Positions 1-11,936 of a stretch of 64,000 bases of DNA are shown here, piece by piece; position 1 is the stretch's first letter, and every line of letters starts with the position of its first letter. The stretch is taken from assembly GCA_003184365.1 (NCBI GenBank), contig NKYR01000025.1, positions 124,001 to 188,000 on the forward strand. The letters run 5' to 3'. The stretch is from Evernia prunastri. Taxonomy: Eukaryota > Ascomycota > Lecanoromycetes > Lecanorales > Parmeliaceae. The notes under the pieces are model-generated. The model was not told the origin of the DNA. It did no database searches and saw nothing but the letters and a program-made list of their open reading frames with translations. A program made the translations under genes and the position numbers.

Positions 1-539
1 CTGGTATCAGGCTCGACAATGCTGACGGTCTCATTGAACGCCGGCAAAGTATACGGGATCCCCTCGCTGTCGGTGACCACAGCCGCCAGATTGAGCTTCA
101 GATCCTGCGGCTGGAGCTCCGTCGCAAAGTTGTAGCTGATGCTCTCGCTCTGGCCAGCCGGAATCTCCACATTGTACCTCGTCGTCGTCAGGTTCCGGAC
201 GATTTGGGGGCCCTGGTCGGGATACGCAGCGGTCCAGAGACTGCCGCCGATGAAGGCGACGCTGACGGGTTCCGGCTCTTCGTTGGAAAAAGAGAGGAGG
301 GCTTGGGTCGGGTGACCGTTCACTAGCTTGATGCCGAAGATCTCCGAAGAGGGAAACGACGTCGAGATCTTGACGGCTATATTAGGGGAGTTGGAAGGGG
401 TTTCAACCTCTTCATCTGCCTGTACGAGAAAGTCAGCTTGCTGCCAGGTGGCTTCTGGTGAGAAGCGTACATTTTGTGCAACGCCGCCGATGAACCGTAG
501 CGCAAGCAAGGCAGCTGTAACCAGAGAAGCGTATCTCAT
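1..539 (-). CDS. IRC22: IRC22-like ER membrane protein (TRAP-alpha/SSR-alpha family), 3' end outside window
   Basis: The reading frame from the ATG at 539 runs uninterrupted to the window edge (179 codons seen). It begins with a signal peptide (MRYASLVTAALLALRFIGGV, then AQN). A beta-sandwich-like luminal region follows, with the segments VKISTSFPSSEIFGIKLVNG and RYNVEIPAGQSESISYNFAT that resemble the translocon-associated protein alpha (SSR-alpha) family, called Irc22 in fungi. The family protein is anchored in the ER membrane next to the Sec61 translocon by one C-terminal transmembrane segment, which would lie beyond position 1. It is divergent from the CCCH gene with 312 nt between the two starts. 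The family call is from recalled conservation, not a search; the role in yeast is poorly defined. Confidence 0.75.
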   Translation of the reverse strand, partial: MRYASLVTAALLALRFIGGVAQNVRFSPEATWQQADFLVQADEEVETPSNSPNIAVKISTSFPSSEIFGIKLVNGHPTQALLSFSNEEPEPVSVAFIGGSLWTAAYPDQGPQIVRNLTTTRYNVEIPAGQSESISYNFATELQPQDLKLNLAAVVTDSEGIPYTLPAFNETVSIVEPDT

Positions 540-851
540 GATGTCGATAGGTGAGGAACAAATAGCTAGCTGTCTTTGCAACTGTCTGTTTCGAAGAAAA
601 GGAAAACTTATGTTGCTGGCGTTCGTAAATTCAATTTCGCTGATTACATAAGCGAAGTCAGCTCCAGCCCTATCAGATTCACGTCTCGTTATGTACGCGC
701 CGAAACACTTTATGCACACCTAGCTTCTACCACTTTCTTCAACCATTTACAAGGTTTGCCATCTTTCAACGCAATCAATTCGGGGCTTTCATATCCATCT
801 CTTTCCATTCATCAAAGGGAACTACGCCCATCTTTGTGAAGGTTTCACGAC
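540..851. promoter_or_regulatory. Divergent promoter region, IRC22-like / CCCH gene
   Basis: This 312-nt spacer lies between two divergent ATGs and must hold both promoters. I see no clear TATA box, operator palindrome or conserved gene in it; short open frames here lack any recognisable protein. Confidence 0.5.
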
Positions 852-2765
852 ATGGCTACTGAGGAGAACGCTGAGAATGCAGGTCTTCGGCAACGATTTG
901 ATCTATTGAAAGGCGCAGAACATCATAAAAATGCTCTCATCGAAGAACTTTTACGCCGTGTGGAGTCATTGACCGAGGATTACCACCAGGAAAAGCTGGA
1001 CCATGCCCGGGAATCTCACTTTAACCGTGAAGTTCAGCTCCAAGAAATCCAATTGCGTGAAGAGCTGCGTAAATACAAAACTCTCATGGTAAGCGCGAAT
1101 GCCCTTTTCCGGTGCACAAAGCATGAGGAGAAACCAAAAAAGGTTTACTCTGCGGCTCTGACGACCTACAGGACCGAGATGCTTTTATCCTGGTGCTAAT
1201 CGATGGCGATGGCATGATTTTTGATGATAGACTTGTTCAGAATGGTGAGGCTGGGGGACGAGAAGCCGCTGCCCTACTCTGGAACGCGGTTATGGATCAT
1301 TTTCAAACTGACACAAACCTCCCCTCCGACGTAAGGATTGTCACGAGAATATATGCGAACCTAAAAGGCCTTGGCGATGCTTGCAGAAAATCAGGAATAT
1401 TAAGCACGTCGTCAATGATTGAAGACTTTGCGCGAGGATTTACCGGAAGCAGACAATTATTCGACTTTGTGGATGTCGGTGTTGGTAAGCCAAACTTTCG
1501 AGCTGTCTCCTTCTATACACGGACTTGTACCTGCTTTGCCATACCTACCTTCGGAGCGTTTTGCTCCCCAGTTTTTAAGAAAAATCAGTAGTAGCATCGA
1601 AATGTGATGCTGATATAGACACCTTGTAGGTAAAGACCGTGCTGATGACAAAATATCTGGTATGCTCCCCAATAAGGATTGTCAATTCGAAAGGCTCACA
1701 AGCATTCAGAAATCTTCAAGCTTCATCTCTACGACCCTCACTGTCGGCGCATTCTGTTTGGATGTTCCCACGATAACGGCTACGCTCGTTTACTGGAGGA
1801 TGTTGCTAATATAACAATCCGCGAGAACATCACTCTTTTGGAGGGTGTCCCATTTGAAAGAGAGCTGTTTCAGCTTAAATCAAGCTATCAAACAACTAGA
1901 TTCGAAGGCCTTTTCCGTTCTACAAAAATCAACATTTACAGTCAGCAGTATGCTCTGCCACCGGGCTTGCCACCGCATCAAGTGCAGCAAACAACGGGTT
2001 TACCCCCATACCAGTCACCGTATCAACCGGGCCTTGCGCGTACAATATCAGCATCGCCTTCGGCGCCACTGAACCCAGCGGCTTCCACATGGGCCACTGC
2101 CGCAATGACGCCGCCTTCCCAAATGGCTTCACCTCCTCCAACGCCTCAGCCAGCTGCAAATGTCATTAAACAAGTGCTTCGCAATCGCTACGGCCAGCGG
2201 ATCGACCCTATCGTGTCCTACGATCCAAACGAAGTGAAGCGTATCAAAAAGCTCAAAATGTGTAACGTCCGTAAGTAGACAACTAAAAATTGCATAATTG
2301 CGATGGGGGGCAGTTGAATGCCTCTACCTCCGACTTGCTCCAGTTCGATCTCGGACTTCACTCTGTGTCGAAGGGGAACGCTGACTCGGTAACCCTCTAG
2401 ATTTTTTACGAGGTGACTGTCCTTACGACCCATGTACCCACGATCATTTCTACATACCCAATAAGAACGAAATGGCGACACTCAAGTATGTAAGCCGTAT
2501 GACGCCCTGCAAATTCGGTAGCGACTGTGATGATCTGAAGTGCATATACGGGCATCGGTGCCCCAACGATGTCGAAGGTACGTCTCCTTTCTGCCTCAAA
2601 CTCGCTTTTCTTGGACTTTCCCCCAATCATCAAAGTCCGCGCGCTGATTTGTGGCCACCAAATCAAGGGAAGAAGGATTGTCGCTGGGGCGAGAATTGTC
2701 GCTTCGAGAGGGAGTTGCACGGGCTCGATAGGGCCGTTGTCAAGACTCTAAAAGTAGGAAAGTAG
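852..2765 (+). CDS. Fungal CCCH-type zinc-finger protein, 6 exons
   Basis: Proposed exons are 852-1088, 1172-1484, 1630-1659, 1710-2270, 2401-2577 and 2668-2765 (471 aa); every junction has GT..AG ends and keeps frame. Residues 1-79 form a coiled coil. The next domain starts RDAFILVLIDGDGMIF and continues through VDVGVGKDRADDKIS and ILFGCSHDNGYA, a conserved fungal module found with C-terminal CCCH fingers. A Pro/Gln/Ala-rich linker follows (about residues 240-340). The C-terminus carries tandem fingers: CNVHFLRGDCPYDPCTHDH (C-x8-C-x4-C-x3-H), CKFGSDCDDLKCIYGH (C-x5-C-x4-C-x3-H) and a third, more degenerate set ending CRWGENCRFERELHG. CCCH fingers of this type usually bind RNA; fungal members are often annotated as DNA-binding, so the ligand is unknown. 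The 30-nt third exon is small but its frame and flanking conservation support it. Confidence 0.88.
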
Positions 2766-3126
2766 AATCCCGTCAGCTGGCTGTCATCTTGACTTGAAGC
2801 TGTGTGATGCCCAAGCACATGTTCTCAAGTCAGATATTGGCTATCACAGACAGTGTGCGCTTCTAGCACGCTCATATCTCACGGTAAAGGGAACAGTCAT
2901 GGTCGTGCGAAGAGCATTTCCTAATTATGTATCGGCCAAGGGGGACAAAATGCCTTTCTAGCACATCGTTTATTTCATTATGGCGGAGCGGTTCTAATAG
3001 CGGAAAATAACGGCCCCAACAGATTGGATATAATACGATTCATAGCCAACCCATCCATCCGAGACACTTTTGAACGCTGCGCTTATTGCACAGTCCCCAT
3101 CTTCTCTTCTACACTCAAGACCCAGC
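2766..3126. other. Convergent 3' spacer, CCCH gene / POT1
   Basis: About 360 nt between two converging stop codons. It probably holds the two 3' UTRs. I see no gene or repeat in it. Confidence 0.5.
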
Positions 3127-5315
3127 TCAGGAAATGGTGCACCCGAACATCCTCCATCTCCTCTCCCAAACCCAATCGTCTCCATCTTCTTCACGTTCAC
3201 CCCCACCTTCATCTCCGCCCTCACTGCCGCTTCCGTCTGCGACCCGTCGCATCCTCTTCTTCTTCACGCCGTACTCTTTGACGCAGCACTGGAACGGTTT
3301 CATCCTCGACGTTTCCGCTTTCCGGCTCGACGCCGCGTTCCCATCGACTGGCTCGAGGGTTGTCGCGCTGCGGGCCTTTCGCTCCTCGAGATCGCCCCAC
3401 AAGAGGAACAGTTTCTCGCGCAAGGTAGCGAGAGCGACGGGCGATTTGCGCAGGCTGAGAGTGGGTAAGGATGAGGATTTTAGCTCATGGCGGTTTTTTT
3501 CAAAAAAAAGGGAGACTAGCAAGGAGAACTCACTCCTCGGCTTCGAGCTTCAGTAGACCCTCTGCGTCTTGGCCCGTCACGTAGACCTCAATGGTAGATT
3601 TCCCCCCGTGCCTAGCAGCGCCCAGGGCATCCTCCAGCACGAGACCGAACCGCCATTCCCACCGCGCGTCCTCCGCTTCTGATCCCTCGTCCGGGTGGTC
3701 GTTGCGTTGCTGGTCGCTTCCGCCGCCGTCGCTGCCTTCGTCTCCGGACAGGATGGCGTACTCCGAGGCTTTCGGGCGACGGACGGAGAAATCGGCCAGG
3801 TTGGGCGGGAAGAAGTCGACGGCGCGGACGGTGGCGCGCGAGTTGATGTTCTGGAAGGGCAGGGTGTACGGTGCCCCGCTCGGTGGGGTGTTGGCGTGCT
3901 TGTCGAGCGAGATGATGGACGATACGGGCCGTGGGGCTATGAGGTGGTGTGCGCATCTGACTAGTTGGGCGAATGGATCAGCCTGGATCTTTTCGCCCAC
4001 TCAATCCTCGCTTACCATTGCTGTTCAGCTCTTGCTTTGGGGGCGGCGAGCGGTGGCCAGTTGTCTGCTTTTTTTTGGAATGCTGATCCCTGTCCTCGCC
4101 TACGTCGTTTTCTTTGTCACCTTCGTCCTCTACGCCCTGCTCTTTTGAGCTGCCGAGCTGCTTACGTTCCTGCTTCCGCTTCTTCCTGATCTGGTTCCTT
4201 GACAGGGATCTGTCGTCTTCCATTTCTTTCCGCTTGAGTGCCTTGGTCTGGTGAGCAACGTTCTCGGCCTTGTTGTTGAACTTTTTCCCGTAGTCCCGCT
4301 TGCGCCGAAGCACATCTTTGACGCGATCATCGTCATCGTTGTTATCCAGTACGGTCACATCGATGCGGTCGGGACATCGCTTGTCTGGGAAAAGGGTCCC
4401 TTCGACTCGGAGTTCTCTGAACTTGATGCGCACATTTCGAAGGTGAACAAAGTCGTTCTCCTTGACATGTTTTTCGCAGAAATAGGCGTTGTTGCCCCCC
4501 CACATAGTCACAGCTAGGGTCATTTTCCCGTAGGGACCATTCCATTTCTTCTTCGTTGACATGCCTGCGGTATAATCGTACCTGTCCCCTTCCCGACCGA
4601 AGCAGTCTCCATCGTCGGGTTCCGGATAGTTCCAGAGCAGGTTGTGCGCTGTGTAATCTGTGATGTAGAGTTCGACATTGCCATTGCTGGGATACAGCTT
4701 AACAACCTGTCCGACGAGATTGTAGAACGTATCAACTTGCACATCCTTGATTAAGGAGAACTTGTCCCGCCACTGCACGGTTGACGAAGCATCACATGAT
4801 GGGGTTACAACTGACCCTGCGGGTGGAGAAGACAGGGCAGTGAATGTACTTCTGTCGCGGGAATTGCAGAGACTGATTGCGTAATGCATTTCGGAAATGG
4901 TAGGAGCAAGACCACGAGGATCTTTAACGTTCTTGAGCTGTACAGCGGATGAGGGTGCTTTTTCTGGGATTGATCCGGCCGGAAAGACGACCCAAGAAGT
5001 TCCCCGAGTCGACAGCCCATTAGTCGCTCCGCTCCACTCTTTGATCTTGATACCTCGTAGAAGGACTACATCGCCAATGCCCCTGATCGCAGGCAATTCG
5101 CTCGCCAATGGCTTGAAGAAACGAACCTTGAGACCGTCATCGTAGGCGCCACCGTAAGACGAGTCTGCTATGGAGAATGAAAACACAAAATCGGTGCCCC
5201 GTGACTTGACAGGGGCGAGGAAGTCCGTAACCACGCCCATCAGATTGACTTGGGCATTTAGTCGGCTCAATGCAGAGTTGATCTCTAGAAAGCCTAGAGG
5301 GATCGTTGAAGACAT
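3127..5315 (-). CDS. pot1: Protection of telomeres protein Pot1
   Basis: Exons (minus strand) are 5315-4016, 3960-3534 and 3454-3127, giving 684 aa. The N-terminal half contains the telomere-binding OB fold (about residues 10-150; VNLMGVVTDFLAPVKSRGTD, then FVFSFSIAD), followed by a second OB-like region with MTLAVTMWGGNNAYF and DFVHLRNVRIKF. A basic, disordered linker rich in K/R/E follows. The C-terminal part has PYTLPFQNINSRATVRAVDF and FPPNLADFSVRR, a conserved block in ascomycete Pot1. The protein binds the single-stranded G-rich telomeric overhang within the shelterin-like complex. Start: the upstream in-frame codon at 5336 is TTG, so the first ATG is 5315 (MSSTIPLGF). The first intron (3961-4015, 55 nt) uses the acceptor CTAG, not the CAG 22 nt earlier; only this restores the frame into VRCAHHL. 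Ends converge with the CCCH gene. Confidence 0.9.
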
Positions 5316-6177
5316 AGGTGCTAGTCCCGTCTCCAAGATTCATTAATGCTTATTATTGGAAAGCCTCTAACCCTTTTCTCTTTTCTTCTTCGGAAAGATA
5401 TAGAGTGGAAAAAAGTCTAGTAACAATGACAGAACGCGTCTTCAATGAGAAAAATATCACATTACGCCTGATACTGCATTTGAATGTACTTTTCGTTGGC
5501 CACCGGATCGTGAACTGCGGTAGAAGACATGAAGAAGTATATTGGGTTTCGGTTGACACTCAATTATGTGTTCCATCTCTCACGCGTCGAACCGGTGCGG
5601 GCATTTGGAGAGGACCGCGCTAGCGAAGAAACACGCTAAGATTCAGAAGCCCCCAATTTTGAATGATGATATGAAAGTAAGGCAAGGAAAGCCATTTCCT
5701 ACCTTTACCTTCTTCATGTCCATCTCGCGCATCATTGCTTGCTCTTACACCAATTTGGTTCTCATCTAACATGGATTCTCAACTAGAATAATGGTAAAGC
5801 ATGAGCAGCTGCGCCAAGGCGTTCACTCTAATAAGTCCATCTGAGCGGTAAGAGTCGCTAGGTATGTCTGGTCTTCTGCAAGACCAGCATGCATCAACAA
5901 ATCATTATCTTTTGATCGTTCTGTGAAGTTTTTCATGATATGTACTTTATATCTCCGCAGAATTTGGATTATATCGTTTTTTGTAATAAATGCCGGAATT
6001 ACGGAATAAAAAGGATCTACGTTATACCTCCTTCTACCCCGCCAACTCCCCGCAATGTGGGGATAAATAGAAAAGCCTTCATCATGCAGTCGACCAGATG
6101 CATCATCTTTTGCTCTGTTCACATTTCTACAGACGACTACTCATCCCCAGAATTGCTCAATTGTTCCAAAACTCAAC
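5316..6177. promoter_or_regulatory. Divergent promoter region, POT1 / zinc dehydrogenase
   Basis: 862 nt separate the start codons of two divergent genes. The DNA is AT-rich near 5940-6020. Short open frames (for example minus strand 6122-5823, opening with GTG) match nothing I recognise. No tRNA or clear repeat is visible. Confidence 0.45.
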
Positions 6178-7847
6178 ATGTCCTCCACCGCGACCACCAT
6201 GAAAGCGGTTCACTATGAAAAGCCTTTCCAAGTCAGCGTTCGAGAAGTGCCGCTGCCTAAGATACAGCACCCGGACGATGCAATCATTAAAGTCACTACC
6301 GCTGGTACGAGTCCACACTGGCTGTAGGGAACAAGACATCGCCCTGACCGCCTATGTTAGCAATCTGCGGCTCGGACCTGCACATGTACCAAGGACGAAC
6401 AGCTGCAGAGGCAGGCCTTATTTTCGGTAAGATCATGGGCTTCCTCAAAGTATTATAGCCGGTCAATATCCGAGATCACAATACGATCCAATTGGCTGAT
6501 AACTGCGCGATTCCTTTTTGTAGGGCATGAGAATATGGGCATCATTTCCGAAGTTGGGAGCGGTGTAACTTTGCTGAAGAAGGGCGACAGGGTGGTCCTA
6601 CCATTCAATGTCGCCGATGGCCGCTGCTTGAATTGTGAAGAGGGCAATACCGCATTTTGTACTGGCGTTAACCCTGGTTTTGCTGGTAAGTTGTCTTCTC
6701 TGATCCATTATCCCCCTTTTGATCATGTTTTGGGAGTGGGATATCGTTCTCGGCTCCCAAGACACGTCTCCTGAATCTGAAAGTATATTTGTAGAGAAAT
6801 ACTGACTCCAAAATTAATTCAGGGGGAGGTACGCACTCCCTTACCTCTTCCGTTCCCCAACCCTTCTAAATGCCGCCAGCTTATGGATACGTTGCCATGG
6901 GCCCTTACGCGGGAGGTCAAGTATTGACACCTTGCCCAGGCTCCATTATAGATCTGTGAATAGTATTCATTCTGGCGGTGACGCTGATTACTGTCGATTA
7001 TCACAGGCACAATATTTGCGCATTCCTTTCGCCGACTTTAATGCCCTTCCTCTTCCTTCAGGACATGCGCACGAAGCCTCATTCGCTCTTCTCGCAGACA
7101 TCTTCCCGACGGGCTGGCATGGTCTTACACTCTCGAACTTTAAACCCGGCGAGTCGGTTGCGGTTTTTGGAGCTGGTCCGGTGGGCTTAATGGCAGCTTA
7201 TAGCGCTTTCCTTCGGGGTGCTTCCAAAATCTACGTGGTCGACAAGGTCCCAGAGCGTCTTGCTGCTGCAAAGAAGATAGCTGGATGTATTCCTGTCGAC
7301 TTCAGTGCTGGTGAGGATGCAGTGGATGTCATTATCAGGGAGAATGACGGCAAGATGGTCGATAGGTCAATAGACGCGGTTGGATATCAGGCTGTAGGTT
7401 CTGGAAAGGAGGCAGGGGAGGTCCCGAACGTAGTGCTTGAGCAATGTATCAAAGTTACGAGACCGACCGGAGGCATCGGGGTACCAGGGCTATACGTGCC
7501 TAGTGATCCAGGGGCGGTGGACGAGAAGAGCTCCCAAGGAATGATGTTGATGAGCTTTGGCAAGCTGTTCGAGAAGGTCAGTCTGATTTGAGTGGGTTAG
7601 CTCTAACACGATGCTGATCAAGGGCAATTCTCAGGGTCTTACAATCGGCACCGGTCAATGTAACGTCAAGAAATACAACCGATACCTGCGCGATATGATC
7701 ATCTCTGGGCGGGCAGACCCAAGCTTCGTCGTTTCGCATGAGATTGGCATCGATGAGGCTCCCAAGGCTTATGAAAAGTTTGATAAAAGAGTTGAAGGTT
7801 ACACGAAGGTCATGATACATCCAAACGGACCTCTACGTCCGGAATAG
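6178..7847 (+). CDS. Zinc-dependent alcohol dehydrogenase, glutathione-independent formaldehyde dehydrogenase-like
   Basis: Seven exons: 6178-6304, 6361-6426, 6524-6685, 6823-6828 (micro-exon), 6880-6920, 7007-7576 and 7635-7847, coding 394 aa. The catalytic-zinc site is seen in AICGSDLHMYQGR and GHENMG; the structural-zinc lobe in GRCLNCEEGNTAFC. The Rossmann fold has VAVFGAGPVGLMAAY (about residues 184-198) followed by YVVDKVPERL, where the Asp after the second strand indicates NAD rather than NADP. Family: medium-chain dehydrogenase, closest in pattern to Pseudomonas-type glutathione-independent formaldehyde dehydrogenases that oxidise aldehydes or secondary alcohols in the cytosol; the actual substrate is unknown. 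Start chosen at MSSTATTMKAVHYEKP; the second Met (6199) would also leave the fold intact. Six introns in 1.7 kb is dense for this window. Confidence 0.9.
6823..6828 (+). other. 6-nt micro-exon of the zinc dehydrogenase
   Basis: Six bases (GGGGAG) lie between a CAG acceptor with an upstream CTGAC branch-like site (near 6801) and a GTACGC donor. Including them restores the family sequence NPGFAGGAYGYV; skipping them gives NPGFAAYGYV in the same frame. See findings. Confidence 0.7.
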
Positions 7848-8392
7848 GAAGCGTGCTCTAGGAGGTGAGGCGCCTTGTTTGTGTACTCTCCGGCTCAAAT
7901 ATGCAGACCATCGCGTGGCCTTTAGGAAGCAGACAAAGAGTGTTTTGTACAAATCGTACAACAGAAAACAGCAGCAGTTTATTGCTGACATGTAATCCAC
8001 GTAGTCACTGGGAAGATGATGACATTGATCAGGGCTCCGTAGCGTCTCCTTGCGTAGCTTGGAAGACAGGCATCCACAAGGGCAAACTCTCCAGAAAATC
8101 ATCTATGAGGAACCTGTTGAATAACATGCCATATGGCCGAATACATAATGCTCTTGAGAGGTAAAAATACAGGACCCTAGGTCGGGAGGTGAAGACTGTG
8201 TAGTCACCAAGTCACAAGTAAAGTGTAGGGCTACATGCCAAGCCCAAGGCGATCGAAGGTCATGTGATGCGGGCTAGGGCTAAAATACTAGGTAGTTGGC
8301 GCAAAGTCGCGCCAAGGAATAAAAGTATCGACACGCCATTTGGCACACGCGATTGTTTGTACATTTCCCTTTCCAGTGCCCCATTTTGCTAG
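7848..8392. other. Spacer, dehydrogenase 3' end / cohesin promoter
   Basis: 545 nt between tandem genes. It contains the 3' end of the dehydrogenase transcript and the Scc3 promoter (see the palindrome at 8296-8315). No other gene is seen. Confidence 0.5.
8296..8315. promoter_or_regulatory. Perfect inverted repeat TTGGCGC-n6-GCGCCAA upstream of cohesin gene
   Basis: Two 7-bp arms with a 6-bp spacer, ending 77 nt before the Scc3 start codon and followed at once by an AT-rich TATA-like stretch (AATAAAAG, 8318-8325). Each arm resembles an E2F-type G1/S site (TTSSCGC). The regulatory role is inferred from position and symmetry only. Confidence 0.4.
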
Positions 8393-11300
8393 ATGCCTGT
8401 TGAATCATCAAGCATGGAGCTGTCCGATCCTGCAACACCTGATACCAGTCTTGACATGAGCAGCACTGTCAATCGCCGGAAGTCCGGCCGCACAGTTCAG
8501 AAGCCCGTCCTACTCAACAAAGATCCCAATATCTCCCAAGTCAGCACTACGAACAGTGGCAAGAGGAAGCGCGCAGATCCACCGGTCCAGAACTTGATGG
8601 ACTCGAGCGATGCCGAATCGGACGACGAACCCAGTGATGACGAAAGCGACCCAGATGAAGAAGAATTGAAAGAAAGGAGGAGGAAAGTATCAAGACCGAA
8701 GAAGGCACCGAGCAAGTCTATCGCGAAGAAGCCCAGAATTGGCCCTGCAATAACTACAAATTTGGCTGTGCGACCTGCTGTCAATGGGGTCAAGAAAGCT
8801 GCGAGACCCAAACAGCCCCGAGCGCGTCCTGTCAAAGATGCCGATGATACTGGCACTGGATTGTACTGTTAGTGGATGGATCATGCTGAGACTCATCAAT
8901 CTATCGGCTAACGATGTTATAGCTGAAATTTTCTCGGAAGGCCACACCCTAGAAGCCGTTGCAGCAGATTGGATTTCGCGATGGGAGCAAAACAATGCCG
9001 AAGCCATGCGCGACATGATCAACTTTGTCATCAAATGTACTGGATGCAATAGCCAGGTCGACGTCCACGACATTGAAGACCAAGACAACGCTCCCAGCAA
9101 GCTTGGCGATATTCAGGAAGACTACGAGGCACTGAAGCCCACAGAATATCCGCTGATCTCCAAAGCCAAAGGCAATGTCTCCTTTCGTCCTACATTGTCC
9201 GGCTTCTTTGCAACTCTAATCTCAACTTGCCATGCAGCAGGCCTCTTGTACAACGATTTGTCAATTCTTGAGAACATCGAGATCTGGGTACACACAATGT
9301 CATCCTCCACTCTACGACCTTTCCGTCACACCGCGACGGTGATAGCACTCACCATTGGTAACACGCTTTGTACCGTCGCAGCAGAAATCGCGGAAAATGC
9401 AGCAAAGACGATGAGGCAGAAGGAAGGCGAGCAAAAGAAGAAGAGCGTAAATAAGGAGCGCGTCAAGGCGTTGGAAGCAAAGATCGCAGAAGCAGACCGA
9501 CGGCGCAGTCAGTTGCTAGAAAGCATGAAGTATTTGTTAGACGCTGTCTTCATTCACCGATATCGAGATGTGGACCCTAAGATCCGTCTTGAATGCGTTA
9601 CTGCTCTGGGGAATTGGATCATCACACTTCCAGATGTCTATTTCGACGGCATGCATCTACGCTATCTGGGATGGGTCTTGTCCGACATCTCTACCCCGAC
9701 CCGAGCGGAGGTAGTTAAACAGCTTGGAAAGCTGTTCAAGAACAAGGACAACGCACCCAGGTTACGCACATTCACTGAAAAGTTCCGCGCGCGAATTGTC
9801 GAGATGGCCGTTAGGGACTCAGAAGTCAGCATCAGGGTGGCTAGTGTGGAGCTGCTAGACATGATCAGGAAGACTGGCATGTTAGAGCCAGACGACATCG
9901 ATATCGTCGGGAGGCTGATATTCGACACCGATCCTCGCGTTCGAAAAGCGGTCGCCGGCTTCTTTGCCGAGAACATCAACGACTTGTATGAAACGACACT
10001 TGAAGAGTTTGGTGGCGAGGAAGGTCTTGCTGACATTCTCGGCGAAGAAGTCGAAGATGACTTCGACACTCCCAGAGCAAGCTGGCTGAAGCTGAAATGC
10101 ATTGCAGAGGCTCTGCAATCTTACGATGCCGATGATGATGACCAGGATTCAGTATTGCGTGAAGCGGGAGATGGCAGTCGTCTGATCGCTACTGGTGTGG
10201 ACTCTCGATACGCAATGGCAGCTCGCACAATATATGACGGTATCTTGGCTGCAAGGGAATGGGAGGTTCTGGCAGGGTATCTCCTCTTCGACTTCTCTAG
10301 CGCGGATCAACCTTCAGAAGGCGCCGAAGTGACTTTCGAATCCCGTTGTAAACTGAATGAGAAGGAGACAATTCTTCTCCTTGAAATTCTCAATGTGGCG
10401 GTCAAGGCCAGGCTTAGCGAAGCCGTTGAAGCTGAGACTGACAAAAAGGGCCACAGGACAAAAGCACTGAAAGAAGAGTCTCGGGAGATCCAAGAAAGTA
10501 CTGCACTCCATTTGGCGAAAAGGTTGCCTCAACTACTAAAGAAGTTTGGTTCAAATCCTTCAACAGCCTCGGCAGTGTTACGACTGGGACAGGTCTTGAA
10601 CCTAGAGATATTCCAAGAGCTACGTCAAGATTCAACAACATACGCTTCGCTGCTGGATGACATCAATAAACAGTTTCTCACCCATACGGACCAAAGCGTT
10701 CTTGCAGAAGCCAGCACCGCTCTTCTTCACGCTCGTGGATTCGAAGATTTAGAAGAGGTCACGGAAAGCAAAGTACAAGACCTATGGGACGACACGATCG
10801 GTACATTGCGGGCACTGATGACTTCCCGGGAAGACGACAACATAACAGGACTTTGCAACACTGTTCGAAGGATAGCCAACTTAGCCAGTATTTCCGACTG
10901 CGTGGCTGTATTTGATTTGGAAGGGAGGCCAGCATCGAAAAAGAAAGCAAGCCCTCAGACGACGGCGAGCCCTTTCGATCTTCTCATGGAATTGATCGGT
11001 GATCCAGAGTTAGATACCGCAGCTGGTGAAGAGGCCGACGAGACACTAATCAGCGCCACCAAGGCGGTCTTGTTCTACTACATGTGGACCGCACGCTCCC
11101 TTCAAACCGCCATTCCTTCGGGCACCGCCATAACCGAATTTCCCGATTTCGCTCTGTTCGCTCAAAGATTAGAGACACTTGTCGACAATCGGCCTACAGC
11201 TTCTCCTGTTCGTCTGGCGGCTGTTGGCACCCTCCTGGATCTCTACACTCTGTTCGCTACGTTCCGTCATGTACAGATCCCACCCGACCATCAGAACACC

Positions 11301-11936
11301 GACGACATTCAATCTCTTATCCAACATATACCATCCTCCACCGAATCTCTCATCTTATCGACATATACAGCCCTGGAGAAGTCGTTCGCCAAGAAATCCC
11401 ACAGGTCCTTGGAAGCTGCCCCCGACGATGACCTGGCTTCCGATCCCGAAGACAGCTCGGATGACGAAGATGAAGACGAACCGGTTCACGCTCAACAGGA
11501 AACCCTCATCGCAGAGAAACGGCTGTGCGAGGTAGCGGGCAAGATGGTGCTTGCGATCGTCGGCCGCGTCCTCGACCACGAAGGCCCGAACAAGGGCAGG
11601 ATCAAAGAGCGTCTGGAGCGCAACAAGATGAAGCTAGGGGGCAATTTCAAAGAGGTGCTGGCCTACCTGGACGGACCGAAGCCGAAGGGGAGGAAGAGAG
11701 CCCCTGCGAAAAAGGGGCGGAAGAAAGTGGTGGTCAAGCCGGTGGTGGAGGCCGAGGACGAAGACGAGGAGAGCGAAGAGGAAAGGCCGGTGGAGGAGGG
11801 CGGGGAGGAGGATCTGAGGGAGAGGGAGCTGGTGGAGGATCGGATCGTGGATCCTGACGAGGAGAGTGCGGGTGGGGGAGAAAGTGCGAGGGCAGGTGCG
11901 GACGAGGCCGACGATGACGATATTATGGGTGACTGA
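8393..11936 (+). CDS. SCC3: Cohesin subunit Scc3/Irr1/Psc3 (STAG family)
   Basis: Two exons, 8393-8867 and 8923-11936, separated by a 55-nt intron (GTTAGT..CTAAC..TATAG); 1162 aa. The N-terminus (residues 1-155) is disordered, with acidic clusters and Lys/Arg-rich stretches that look like nuclear signals. The STAG domain lies at about residues 250-345 (SGFFATLISTCHAAGLLYND). The stromalin conservative domain lies at about 368-455 (FIHRYRDVDPKIRLECVTAL and RYLGWVLSDISTPTRAEVVK). HEAT-like helices continue to about residue 990, then an acidic and basic tail with KPKGRKRAPAKKGRKKVVVK. The protein is the peripheral cohesin subunit that binds Scc1 and DNA and supports Scc2 loading and Pds5/Wapl release. 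Length fits the family. The E2F-like palindrome just upstream would suit S-phase expression. Confidence 0.95.

Noticed and set aside
3983..4015. A 33-nt POT1 intron ending at the first CAG
   Set aside because: Too short for a fungal intron and it breaks the frame into the conserved VRCAHHL block; the 55-nt intron ending CTAG at 3961 fits both length and frame.
5823..6122. A 99-codon minus-strand open frame in the POT1/dehydrogenase spacer
   Set aside because: It opens with GTG, lies in AT-rich promoter DNA, has no recognisable family and no better start.
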